A DNA stretch of 64,000 nt from Pseudomonas delhiensis (lineage in GTDB: Bacteria > Pseudomonadota > Gammaproteobacteria > Pseudomonadales > Pseudomonadaceae), in contig NZ_FZPC01000028.1 in assembly GCF_900187975.1 (NCBI RefSeq), forward strand, positions 40,434-104,433. Reading direction: 5' to 3'. The notes under the pieces are model-generated. The model was not told the origin of the DNA. It ran no database searches and was given only the letters and a program-made list of their open reading frames with translations. Position 1 is the first letter of the stretch, and every line of letters starts with the position of its first letter. Positions 1 to 7,680 of the stretch are shown here, in pieces. The translations under genes and the position numbers were made by a program.

Positions 1-709
1 TCAGCTCCGGCAGCGAGGCGATGCCCGCCCCGGCCAGCACCGCCTCGCGGGCGAAGGAGATGTTGTTGCAGGACAGCACCCGCTGGCAGGGCACGCTCTC
101 GTTCAGCAGCGGCCAGTAGCGCTGCGAGTCCTGGGCCAGCAGCACCGCGCGATGCCGTGCCAGGTCCTCGACGTGCAGCGGCCGCCCGTGCTGCTGCAGG
201 TAGCCGGGGCTGGCGCACAGGCAGCGGCTGGTCACCAGCAGGCGGCGGGCGATCAGCGTCGAGTCCTCCGGCTGGCCGACGGTGATGGCGATGTCCACGC
301 CCTCCTCCAGCGGATCGACGGTGCGCGAGCTGAGCTCCACTTCCGCGGTGATCTGCGGGTAGAGGCGCATGAAGTCGCCGAGCACTTCGCCCAGGTACAT
401 CTGGCCGAACTCGATGGGCGCGGTGATGCGCAGCAGGCCGGAGGGCTCCTGCTGCAGCTGCATCACCGCCTGCTCGGCCTCGGCGAAGTCGAGCATGATC
501 TGCCGGCAACGGTCGTAGTAGGCCTGCCCCACCTCGGTCAGGCGCAGCTTGCGCGTGGTGCGGTTGAGCAGGCGCACGCCCAGGCGCTCTTCCAGCAGCG
601 CGATGCGCCGGCTCACCGTGGACTTCTGCATGCCCAGGCTGTGGGCGGCCTGGGTGAAACTGTGGAACTCCACGACCCGGGTGAAGATCAGCGCATCATC
701 CAGCCCCAT
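1..709 (-). CDS. LysR-family transcriptional regulator (partial, C-terminus off the window)
   Basis: About 236 residues are visible, from ATG at 709 running out of the left edge. The N-terminus is a typical LysR winged helix-turn-helix (FTQAAHSLGMQKSTVSRRIALLEERLG, roughly residues 18-41), followed by the start of the periplasmic-binding-like effector domain (QITAEVELSSRTVDPLEEGVDIAI). LysR proteins bind inducers in that domain and activate or repress nearby genes. It is divergent from the HlyD/MFS efflux pair with about 107 bp between, the classic arrangement for a regulator of that pair. The target is inferred. The missing C-terminus is due to the window edge, not a mutation. Confidence 0.9.
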   Translation of the reverse strand, partial: MGLDDALIFTRVVEFHSFTQAAHSLGMQKSTVSRRIALLEERLGVRLLNRTTRKLRLTEVGQAYYDRCRQIMLDFAEAEQAVMQLQQEPSGLLRITAPIEFGQMYLGEVLGDFMRLYPQITAEVELSSRTVDPLEEGVDIAITVGQPEDSTLIARRLLVTSRCLCASPGYLQQHGRPLHVEDLARHRAVLLAQDSQRYWPLLNESVPCQRVLSCNNISFAREAVLAGAGIASLPEL

Positions 710-816
710 TATTGTTCCCTATAAACAACAAAGTTTCCGAATTGTAGCGACTGCGCCCCGGCCGGGAACACTGTTACATTGGCGGAAAAATCCTGCCAAA
801 CAAACGCTCGTTTATC

Positions 817-1851
817 ATGCCTGCACAATTGAAACGCCGCCTGAGCATCTTCTTCGCCCTCTTCTGCCTGGTCGCCCTGGCCTTCCTGGCGCGCTGGTAC
901 TTCATCGGCCGCTTCCAGGAAACCACCGACAATGCCTACGTCCAGGGCGAGATCACCCGCATCGCCAGCCAGTTGGGCGCGCGCATCGACCAGGTGCTGG
1001 TCAGCGACAACCAGCACGTGGAAAAGGGCCAGTTGCTGGTCAAGCTGGAGGACGCCGACTTCCGCCTGGCCCTGGACCGCGCCAGGGCCGCCCTGGCCAC
1101 CCACGAGGCGGAGCTAGCCCAGGCGCGCAGCAAGCTGAAGGGCCAGGGCAGCCTGATCGCCGCCAGCGAGGCCGACCTGAACGCCACCCAGGCCACCTTC
1201 GGCCGCACCCAGATCGACCTCAACCGCGCCCAGACCCTGCGCAAGCCCGGCTACGTTTCCGAGGAGCGCGTCACCACCCTGACCGCCGACTCCCACGTTG
1301 CCCGGTCCCAGGTGGCCAAGGCCCAGGCCGACCTGCAGGCCCAGCGCATCCAGGTCGACGCCCTGAACGCCGACATCAAGCGCCTGCAGGCGCAGATCGA
1401 CGCCTCCCGGGCGGAGATCGCCCAGGCCGAGATCAACCTGGCGCGCACCGAGATCCGCGCCCCGGTGGCCGGCCTGGTCGGCCAGCGCGGCGCGCGGGTG
1501 GGGCAGTACGTGCAGGTCGGCAGCCAGTTGCTGGCGCTGGTGCCCGACGACGGCATCTGGGTGCAGGCCAACTTCAAGGAGACCCAGGTCGGCCACATGC
1601 GCCCGGGGCAGAAGGCCCGGCTGGTCCTCGACAGCTTCCCCGACACCCCCATCGAAGGCTGCGTGGACAGCCTCTTCGCCGCCTCCGGCGCCCAGTTCAG
1701 CCTGCTGCCGCCGGACAACGCCACCGGCAACTTCACCAAGGTGGTGCAACGCATCCCGGTGAAGATCACCTTCGCCGCCGACAACCCGCTCAAGGGCCTG
1801 ATCCGCCCGGGCATGTCGGTCGAGGCCGAGGTGCAGCTCGGTGAGCGCTGA
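817..1851 (+). CDS. HlyD/EmrA-family membrane fusion protein of an efflux pump
   Basis: 344 residues. One N-terminal membrane anchor (about residues 9-28) is followed by a split lipoyl/barrel-sandwich domain (ITRIASQLGARIDQVLV, later APVAGLVGQRGARVGQYV) flanking a long Ala/Gln/Glu-rich coiled-coil hairpin (about 85-215) and a beta-barrel domain. This is the EmrA/HlyD plan: the periplasmic adaptor linking an inner-membrane transporter to an outer-membrane channel. No outer-membrane factor gene is next to it, so one would be borrowed from elsewhere. The last codons overlap the start of the MFS gene by 11 bp, so the two are translationally coupled. No strong Shine-Dalgarno precedes the ATG. The substrate is unknown. 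Confidence 0.9.
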   Translation: MPAQLKRRLSIFFALFCLVALAFLARWYFIGRFQETTDNAYVQGEITRIASQLGARIDQVLVSDNQHVEKGQLLVKLEDADFRLALDRARAALATHEAELAQARSKLKGQGSLIAASEADLNATQATFGRTQIDLNRAQTLRKPGYVSEERVTTLTADSHVARSQVAKAQADLQAQRIQVDALNADIKRLQAQIDASRAEIAQAEINLARTEIRAPVAGLVGQRGARVGQYVQVGSQLLALVPDDGIWVQANFKETQVGHMRPGQKARLVLDSFPDTPIEGCVDSLFAASGAQFSLLPPDNATGNFTKVVQRIPVKITFAADNPLKGLIRPGMSVEAEVQLGER

Positions 1852-3400
1852 CGCCCTCGTCCGCCCGGCCGGGGAACCCACCCGGCGCGACTGGATCGCC
1901 GTGCTCTCGGCGATGCTCGGCGCCTTCATGGCGGTGCTGGACATCCAGATCACCAACTCCTCGCTGAAGGACATCCAGGGCGCGCTGGCCGCGACCCTGG
2001 AGGAAGGCTCGTGGATTTCCACCTCCTACCTGGTGGCCGAGATCATCATGATCCCGCTCACCGCCTGGCTGGTGCAGCTGCTGTCGGCGCGGCGCCTGGC
2101 GGTGCTGATCTCCATCGGCTTCCTGATCTCCTCGCTGCTGTGCTCCTTCGCCTGGAACCTGGAGAGCATGATCGTGTTCCGCGCCATGCAGGGCTTCACC
2201 GGCGGCGCGCTCATCCCCCTGGCGTTCACCCTCAGCCTGATCAAGCTGCCGGAGCACCACCGGCCCAAGGGCATGGCGCTGTTCGCCATCACCGCCACCT
2301 TCGCGCCGTCCATCGGCCCCACCCTGGGCGGCTGGCTGACCGAGAACTTCGGCTGGGAGTACATCTTCTACATCAACATCCCGCCGGGGCTGCTGATGAT
2401 CGCCGGGCTGCTCTACGGCCTGGAGAAGAAGCCGCCGCACTGGGAACTGCTCAAGAGCACCGACTACGCCGGCATCCTCACCATGGCCATCGGCCTGGGC
2501 TGCCTGCAGGTGTTCCTCGAGGAAGGCCACCGCAAGGACTGGCTGGAGTCGAACCTGATCGTCGCCCTGGGCAGCATCGCCCTGGTCAGCCTGATCCTCT
2601 TCGTCATCCTGCAGACCTCGCGGCCCAACCCGCTGATCAACCTGGGCATCCTGCGCAACCGCAACTTCGGCCTGGCGAGCATCTCCAGCATCGGCCTGGG
2701 CATGGGGCTGTACGGCTCGATCTACGTGCTGCCGCTGTACCTGGCGCAGATCCAGGGCTACAACGCCATGCAGATCGGCGAGGTGATCATGTGGATGGGC
2801 GTGCCGCAGCTGTTCCTCATCCCGCTGATCCCCAAGCTGATGAAGATCATCGAGCCGCGCCTGCTGTGCGCCCTGGGCTTCGGCCTGTTCGGCCTGGCCA
2901 GCTTCAGCTCCGGGGTGCTCAACCCGGACTTCGCCGGCCCGCAGTTCAACCAGATCCAGCTGCTGCGCGCCCTCGGCCAGCCGATGGTGATGGTGACCAT
3001 CTCGCTGATCGCCACCGCCTACCTGCAGCCGCAGGACGCCGGCTCCGCCTCCAGCCTGTTCAACATCCTGCGCAACCTCGGCGGCGCCATCGGCATCGCC
3101 CTGCTGGCGACGCTGCTGGATAGCCGCGCCAAGGTCTACTACGACTACCTGCGCGAAGCGGTGGTGCCGGTCAACGGCGCGGTGGAGGAACGCCTGGCGC
3201 AACTGGCGGCGCAGCTGGGCAGCCAGCAGGCGGCGCTGGGCGAAGTGAGCGTGATCGTCCACCAGCAGGCGGCGATCATGGCCTACAACGACGCCTTCCA
3301 CGCCATCGGCATCGTCCTCGCCGTCAGCATGCTGGCCGCCCTGCTGACGCGGCCCCTGCCCACCGGCTTCGGCGCCCAGGCCGGCGCCGGCGCGCACTGA
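1841..3400 (+). CDS. MFS drug transporter, DHA2/EmrB-QacA type
   Basis: 519 residues starting at GTG 1841, inside the end of the HlyD gene. About 14 hydrophobic segments are present, with the DHA2 features RDWIAVLSAMLGAFMAVLDIQITN in the first helix and FRAMQGFTGGALIPLAF, as in EmrB, an inner-membrane proton-coupled drug exporter. With the upstream adaptor it should form an EmrAB-like tripartite pump. The downstream end meets uvrB tail-to-tail with only 10 bp between stop codons. The exported compound is unknown; the family usually handles hydrophobic drugs, uncouplers or fatty acids. Confidence 0.92.
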   Translation: MSADALVRPAGEPTRRDWIAVLSAMLGAFMAVLDIQITNSSLKDIQGALAATLEEGSWISTSYLVAEIIMIPLTAWLVQLLSARRLAVLISIGFLISSLLCSFAWNLESMIVFRAMQGFTGGALIPLAFTLSLIKLPEHHRPKGMALFAITATFAPSIGPTLGGWLTENFGWEYIFYINIPPGLLMIAGLLYGLEKKPPHWELLKSTDYAGILTMAIGLGCLQVFLEEGHRKDWLESNLIVALGSIALVSLILFVILQTSRPNPLINLGILRNRNFGLASISSIGLGMGLYGSIYVLPLYLAQIQGYNAMQIGEVIMWMGVPQLFLIPLIPKLMKIIEPRLLCALGFGLFGLASFSSGVLNPDFAGPQFNQIQLLRALGQPMVMVTISLIATAYLQPQDAGSASSLFNILRNLGGAIGIALLATLLDSRAKVYYDYLREAVVPVNGAVEERLAQLAAQLGSQQAALGEVSVIVHQQAAIMAYNDAFHAIGIVLAVSMLAALLTRPLPTGFGAQAGAGAH

Positions 3401-3402
3401 GC

Positions 3403-3426
3403 GGTGGAGGTCAGCCGACCTCCACC
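3403..3426. terminator. Stem-loop spanning the convergent stop codons of the MFS gene and uvrB
   Basis: A perfect 10-bp inverted repeat (GGTGGAGGTC / GACCTCCACC) with a 4-nt AGCC loop sits between and over the two convergent stop codons, and its right arm lies inside the uvrB 3' codons. There is no clear T-run on either side, so it may be a bidirectional mRNA 3'-end structure rather than a full intrinsic terminator. Confidence 0.5.
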
Positions 3427-5426
3427 AGGCGTTCGCGCAGCTTGTGGATCTCGTCGCGCAGCGCGGCGGCGGCTTCGAACTCCAGGTCGCGGGCCAGTTG
3501 GTACATCTTCTCCTCGAGCTGGCGGATGCGCTTGCTGATCTCGTTCGGCGAGCGCAGTTCGCCCTCGTAGCGCCCGCTCTCCTCCGCCACCTTGGCCACG
3601 CCGCGGCGCTTGCCCTTGGCGCCCGGCACGCTGGCGCCCTCGAGGATGTCCTTGATGTCCTTCTTCACGCCCTTGGGCACGATGCCGTGCTGCTCGTTGA
3701 AGGCGATCTGCTTGTTGCGCCGCCGCTCGGTCTCGTCCATGGCTCGCTGCATCGAGCCGGTGACGTTGTCGGCATAGAGGATCGCCTTGCCGTTGAGGTT
3801 GCGCGCGGCGCGGCCGATGGTCTGGATCAGCGAGCGCTCCGAGCGCAGGAAGCCCTCCTTGTCGGCGTCGAGGATGGCCACCAGGGACACCTCGGGCATG
3901 TCCAGGCCCTCGCGCAGCAGGTTGATGCCCACCAGCACGTCGAAGGCGCCGGTGCGCAGGTCGCGGATGATCTCCATGCGCTCGACGGTGTCGATGTCCG
4001 AGTGCAGGTAGCGCACGCGCACGTCGTGGTCGCCCAGGTAGTCGGTGAGGTCCTCGGCCATGCGCTTGGTCAGGGTGGTGACCAGCACGCGCTCCTCGCT
4101 GGCCACGCGCAGGCGGATTTCCGAGAGCAGGTCGTCCACCTGGGTGGAGGCCGGGCGCACCTCGATCTGCGGGTCGACCAGGCCGGTGGGCCGCACCACC
4201 TGCTCGATCACCCGCCCGGCGTGCTGCTCTTCATAGGGGCCGGGGGTGGCGGAGACGAAGATGGTCTGCGGGCTGATCGCCTCCCACTCCTCGAAGCGCA
4301 GCGGCCGGTTGTCCAGCGCCGAGGGCAGGCGGAAGCCGTATTCCACCAGGGTTTCCTTGCGCGAACGGTCGCCCTTGTACATGGCGCCGACCTGGGGAAC
4401 GCTGACGTGGGATTCGTCGATCACCAGCAGCGAGTTGGCCGGCAGGTAGTCGTAGAGGGTTGGCGGCGGCTCGCCGGGGCCACGCCCGGAGAGGTAGCGC
4501 GAGTAGTTCTCGATGCCGTTGCAGTAGCCCAGCTCGAGGATCATCTCCAGGTCGAAGCGGGTGCGCTGCTCCAGGCGCTGGGCTTCCACCAGCTTGTTGT
4601 TGTTGCGCAGGTAGTCCAGGCGCACCTTGAGCTCTTCCTTGATCTGCTCCACCGCTTCCATCAGGGTCTCCCGCGGCGTCACGTAGTGGCTCTTGGGGTA
4701 GAAGGTGAAGCGCGGCAGCTTGCGGATCACCTCGCCGGTCAGCGGGTCGAAGGCGGAGATGTTCTCCACTTCGTCGTCGAACAGCTCGACGCGGATGGCC
4801 TCAAGCTCCGATTCCGCCGGGAAGATGTCGATGACGTCGCCGCGCACGCGGAAGCTGGCGCGGGCGAAGTCCATGTCGTTGCGGCTGTACTGCAGGCTGG
4901 TCAGGCGGCGCAGCAGCTCGCGCTGGTCCATGCGGTCGCCGCGGTCCAGGTGCAGGACCATCTTCAGGTAGGACGCCGGGTCGCCCAGGCCGTAGATCGA
5001 CGACACGGTGCAGACGATGATCGCGTCCTCGCGCTCCAGCAGCGCCTTGGTCGCGGAAAGGCGCATCTGCTCGATGTGGTCGTTGATCGACGAATCCTTC
5101 TCGATATAGGTATCCGAGGACGGGACGTAGGCTTCGGGCTGGTAGTAGTCGTAGTAGGAGACGAAGTATTCCACCGCGTTGTGCGGGAAGAAGGTCTTGA
5201 ACTCGCCGTAGAGCTGCGCGGCCAGGGTCTTGTTCGGCGCCAGGACCATGGTCGGGCGCTGCACCTGGGCGATGACGTTGGCGATGCTGAAGGTCTTGCC
5301 GGAGCCGGTCACCCCCAGCAGGGTCTGGTGCGACAGTCCGGCCTCCAGCCCCTCCACCATTTGTCGGATCGCTTCGGGCTGGTCGCCCGCCGGCTTGAAG
5401 CGCGAATCCAGTTGGAAAATCGACAT
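3411..5426 (-). CDS. uvrB: Excinuclease ABC subunit B (UvrB)
   Basis: 671 residues, the normal family length. UvrB is the damage-verifying helicase of nucleotide-excision repair, working with UvrA and UvrC in the cytoplasm. Visible features are Walker A GVTGSGKT near residue 39, the tyrosine-rich beta-hairpin region ([16 protein letters not shown]), the DESH Walker B box, helicase motifs ([31 protein letters not shown]) and the C-terminal UVR domain ([23 protein letters not shown]) that contacts UvrC. The start is ATG 5426, giving [20 protein letters not shown], standard for the family. I found no LexA-type box upstream. Confidence 0.98.
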   Translation of the reverse strand: MSIFQLDSRFKPAGDQPEAIRQMVEGLEAGLSHQTLLGVTGSGKTFSIANVIAQVQRPTMVLAPNKTLAAQLYGEFKTFFPHNAVEYFVSYYDYYQPEAYVPSSDTYIEKDSSINDHIEQMRLSATKALLEREDAIIVCTVSSIYGLGDPASYLKMVLHLDRGDRMDQRELLRRLTSLQYSRNDMDFARASFRVRGDVIDIFPAESELEAIRVELFDDEVENISAFDPLTGEVIRKLPRFTFYPKSHYVTPRETLMEAVEQIKEELKVRLDYLRNNNKLVEAQRLEQRTRFDLEMILELGYCNGIENYSRYLSGRGPGEPPPTLYDYLPANSLLVIDESHVSVPQVGAMYKGDRSRKETLVEYGFRLPSALDNRPLRFEEWEAISPQTIFVSATPGPYEEQHAGRVIEQVVRPTGLVDPQIEVRPASTQVDDLLSEIRLRVASEERVLVTTLTKRMAEDLTDYLGDHDVRVRYLHSDIDTVERMEIIRDLRTGAFDVLVGINLLREGLDMPEVSLVAILDADKEGFLRSERSLIQTIGRAARNLNGKAILYADNVTGSMQRAMDETERRRNKQIAFNEQHGIVPKGVKKDIKDILEGASVPGAKGKRRGVAKVAEESGRYEGELRSPNEISKRIRQLEEKMYQLARDLEFEAAAALRDEIHKLRERLVEVG

Positions 5427-5521
5427 GGGAACCTCGCTGTGGGGTGTGACGCGGGCAGAATTGCGGCGTCAAACCAGGCGAAAGCATGCGCGATCAACTC
5501 GCAGCGTGCCATAGAGGCCTA

Positions 5522-5527
5522 TATAAT
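5522..5527 (+). promoter_or_regulatory. Candidate -10 box for the aminotransferase gene
   Basis: A perfect TATAAT lies about 80 bp upstream of the aminotransferase start in the uvrB/aminotransferase divergent gap. No good TTGACA-like -35 is seen 16-18 bp upstream, so the promoter may need an activator or be weak. Confidence 0.45.
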
Positions 5528-5608
5528 ACCGGCCCGTCGACGCATCCCCCAGCGCCGTGCGCGGGGGTTGCATTTGCATTCTCACTCCCGCCTTAGAGCT
5601 GCTGCCAA

Positions 5609-6805
5609 ATGAGTCTGTTCTCCGCTGTCGAAATGGCCCCCCGCGACCCCATCCTGGGCCTGAACGAAGCCTTCAACGCCGACACCCGCCCCGGCAAGAT
5701 CAACCTGGGCGTCGGCGTGTACTACAACGAGGAGGGTCGCCTCCCGTTGCTGCGCGCGGTACAGGCCGCGGAGAAAGCCCGCATCGAAGCACACGCTCCG
5801 CGCGGCTACCTGCCGATCGAAGGCATCGCCGCCTATGACCAGGGCGTGCAGAAGCTGCTGTTCGGCGCCGACTCCGAGCTGCTGGCCGAAGGCCGCGTGG
5901 TTACCACCCAGGCCGTGGGCGGCACCGGCGCGCTGAAGACCGGCGCCGACTTCCTCAAGCGCCTGCTGCCCAACGCCACCGTGGCCATCAGCGACCCGAG
6001 CTGGGAAAACCACCGCGCGCTGTTCGAGGCCGCCGGCTTCCCGGTGCAGAACTACCGCTACTACGACGCCGCCAGCCACGGCGTAAACCGCGCCGGCCTG
6101 CTGGAAGACCTCAACGCCCTGCCTTCGCAGTCCATCGTGGTCCTGCACGCCTGCTGCCACAACCCGACCGGCGTCGACCTGAGCCTGGACGACTGGAAAC
6201 AGGTCCTGGAAGTGCTCAAGGCCAAAGGCCACGTGCCCTTCCTCGACATCGCCTACCAGGGCTTCGGCGACGGCATCGACGAAGACGCCGCCGCCGTGCG
6301 CCTGTTCGCCCGGTCCGGCCTGAGCTTCTTCGTTTCCAGCTCCTTCTCCAAGTCGTTCTCGCTGTACGGCGAACGCGTCGGCGCGCTGTCGGTGGTCACC
6401 AACAGCCGCGAGGAGTCCGCCCGCGTCCTGTCCCAGGTCAAGCGCGTGATCCGCACCAACTACTCCAACCCGCCGACCCACGGCGCCAGCGTCGTTTCCG
6501 CCGTGCTCAACAGCCCGGAACTGCGCGCCCTGTGGGAAGAGGAACTGGGCGAAATGCGCAGCCGCATCCGCAACATGCGCGTGGCCATGGTCGAGCAACT
6601 GGCCGCCCTGGGCGCCAAGCGCGACTTCGGCTTCGTCGCCCAGCAGCGCGGCATGTTCTCCTACTCCGGCCTGACCGCCGAGCAGGTGGAGCGCCTGAAG
6701 AACGAGTTCGGCATCTACGCCGTCGGCACCGGCCGCATCTGCGTCGCTGCGCTGAACAACGGCAACCTGGAAACCGTCACCCGCGCCATCGTCCAGGTGC
6801 TCTGA
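5609..6805 (+). CDS. Class I aromatic/aspartate aminotransferase (TyrB-like)
   Basis: 398 residues. This is a PLP-dependent fold-type I transaminase of the aspartate/aromatic group, transferring the amino group of Tyr, Phe or Asp to 2-oxoglutarate. Seen: N-terminal NLGVGVYYNEEGRLPLLRAVQ, the Asn of HACCHNPTGVDL, the Asp/Tyr pair in PFLDIAYQGFGDG, the PLP lysine in SSSFSKSFSLYGERVGAL, and the C-terminal Arg region (GTGRICVAALNN). Length and motifs fit TyrB/PhhC. A terminator follows at once, so it is probably monocistronic. Substrate preference (aromatic versus aspartate) cannot be read from sequence alone. Confidence 0.93.
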   Translation: MSLFSAVEMAPRDPILGLNEAFNADTRPGKINLGVGVYYNEEGRLPLLRAVQAAEKARIEAHAPRGYLPIEGIAAYDQGVQKLLFGADSELLAEGRVVTTQAVGGTGALKTGADFLKRLLPNATVAISDPSWENHRALFEAAGFPVQNYRYYDAASHGVNRAGLLEDLNALPSQSIVVLHACCHNPTGVDLSLDDWKQVLEVLKAKGHVPFLDIAYQGFGDGIDEDAAAVRLFARSGLSFFVSSSFSKSFSLYGERVGALSVVTNSREESARVLSQVKRVIRTNYSNPPTHGASVVSAVLNSPELRALWEEELGEMRSRIRNMRVAMVEQLAALGAKRDFGFVAQQRGMFSYSGLTAEQVERLKNEFGIYAVGTGRICVAALNNGNLETVTRAIVQVL

Positions 6806-6814
6806 AAAAAATCG

Positions 6815-6849
6815 GGGAAGTCATCGGCAGAATGTTGACTTCCCCTTTT
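6815..6849 (+). terminator. Intrinsic terminator of the aminotransferase gene
   Basis: Inverted repeat GGGGAAGTCA ... TGACTTCCCC followed by TTTTT, starting about 10 bp after the stop codon. Its right arm contains the TTGACT used as the -35 of the tRNA promoter. Confidence 0.85.
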
Positions 6850-6862
6850 TAATCAGTAAGAT
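6835..6862 (+). promoter_or_regulatory. tRNA-Asn promoter overlapping the upstream terminator
   Basis: TTGACT (6835-6840), a 16-bp spacer and TAAGAT (6857-6862), followed by a GC-rich discriminator (ACGCCCC) typical of stringently controlled stable-RNA promoters. The predicted start is a few bases before the tRNA at 6875. The -35 box is the right arm of the terminator hairpin. Confidence 0.7.
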
Positions 6863-6874
6863 ACGCCCCGTTGT

Positions 6875-6950
6875 TCCGCGATAGCTCAGTCGGTAGAGCA
6901 AATGACTGTTAATCATTGGGTCCCTGGTTCGAGTCCAGGTCGCGGAGCCA
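6875..6950 (+). tRNA. tRNA-Asn (anticodon GTT)
   Basis: 76 nt with an encoded CCA end. The acceptor stem TCCGCGA/TCGCGGA pairs perfectly; the D-arm is GCTCAGTCGGTAGAGC; the anticodon loop carries GTT at 6908-6910, reading AAC/AAU; the T-arm is CCTGGTTCGAGTCCAGG. It lies between its own promoter and a terminator, and its 3' end is duplicated about 146 bp downstream. Confidence 0.97.
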
Positions 6951-6955
6951 GATTC

Positions 6956-6986
6956 AAAAGCCCTCGGCACATGCCGGGGGCTTTTT
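6956..6986 (+). terminator. Terminator after tRNA-Asn
   Basis: AAAAGCCCTCGGCA ... TGCCGGGGGCTTTTT hairpin with a T-run directly after the tRNA CCA end. A near-copy lies at 7102-7139. Confidence 0.85.
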
Positions 6987-7074
6987 CCTTGGGGCTTCCT
7001 GGACTCTCGCCAGGGACTGCGTCCCAGGTGATACCCCCTGCGGGGCCGCGCTGAAGCGCGTTCGGCTCACGCCG

Positions 7075-7105
7075 TCGAGTCCAGGTCGCGGAGCCAGATT
7101 CAAAA
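7075..7105 (+). repeat. Duplicated tRNA-Asn 3' end (direct repeat of 6929-6959)
   Basis: 31 bp identical to 6929-6959, covering the T-arm 3' half, the acceptor 3' strand, CCA and the first trailer bases. Only the 3' part is present, so it is not a functional tRNA. Direct repeats of a tRNA 3' end are what tyrosine-recombinase elements leave as attL/attR. They can also arise by collapse of a tandem tRNA gene. No integrase lies between the copies (115 bp between them). Confidence 0.8.
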
Positions 7106-7139
7106 AAGCCCTCGGCATGCATACGCCGGGGGCTTTTTC
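7102..7139. terminator. Second copy of the tRNA terminator, bidirectional
   Basis: AAAAAAGCCCTCGGC ... GCCGGGGGCTTTTTC. The A-run and T-run on either side let it serve both rightward transcripts from the tRNA and the leftward ComEA-like gene ending at 7177. It is a diverged copy of the hairpin at 6956-6986. Confidence 0.75.
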
Positions 7140-7176
7140 TTTTCAGCCGACCATGAACAGGGCTGGCTTTCTCTCG

Positions 7177-7500
7177 TTACTCCACGCTCAGCCTGTCCCG
7201 GTTCCGGTCCAGCAGCGCCTTGCCGATGCCTTTCACCTCCAGCAACTGGTCCACGCTGGCGAAGGGACCATTGGATTCGCGATAGGCCACTATGGCCTCC
7301 GCCTTGCTCTTGCCGATGCCGCTCAGCGCCTGCTGCAGCGAGGCGGCGTCGGCCGTGTTGAGGTTCACCTTCGCCCCGTCCGCCTGGTGCATGACGACGG
7401 TTGCCGGCGTCAGCTTCTCGCTGTCGGCGGCGGCTTGGGCGGTGGCATTGGCGCAAAGGCCGGTGAGCAGGATCAGCAGTACTGCGGGGAGTCTAAGCAT
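7177..7500 (-). CDS. Small exported ComEA-family helix-hairpin-helix protein
   Basis: 107 residues. An N-terminal signal peptide (MLRLPAVLLILLTGLCANATAQA, cleavage near residue 24) precedes a double helix-hairpin-helix domain (KVNLNTADAASLQQALSGIG and VDQLLEVKGIGKALLDRNRDRL), as in the DNA-binding part of ComEA. ComEA binds incoming DNA in the periplasm during transformation. This single-domain form is common in Pseudomonas next to wbpM, and a role in uptake here is inferred. It ends facing a bidirectional terminator. The 180 bp upstream (7501-7680) holds its start region and the wbpM terminator. Confidence 0.88.
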   Translation of the reverse strand: MLRLPAVLLILLTGLCANATAQAAADSEKLTPATVVMHQADGAKVNLNTADAASLQQALSGIGKSKAEAIVAYRESNGPFASVDQLLEVKGIGKALLDRNRDRLSVE

Positions 7501-7580
7501 GGTATCGCTCCTTGAAGATGAAGGATCAGGCGGGCCCCTGCCGGGTCCGCCCGCACACCTTCACTCCGAAAAGCGACCTG

Positions 7581-7606
7581 AAAAAAGGCCTCGACACGGC
7601 CAAGGC
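7581..7606 (-). terminator. Candidate terminator of wbpM
   Basis: On the minus strand a short stem GCCTTG/CGAGGC with a 7-nt loop is followed by TTTTTT, about 75 bp after the wbpM stop codon. The stem is short, so confidence is moderate. Confidence 0.5.
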
Positions 7607-7680
7607 ACTTAAATAGATGCCCCCTACAGCCTGGAAGGAAGCGCCTTTGGGGCCAGGGGAACAAGTCGCACTGCCGCCGT

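Noticed and set aside
5427..5608. LexA (SOS) box before uvrB
   Set aside because: I looked for CTGT-N8-ACAG on both strands and saw none.
3444..5612. 722-codon plus-strand frame
   Set aside because: Fully antisense to uvrB; His/Asp/Gly-rich translation is typical of a high-GC shadow frame.
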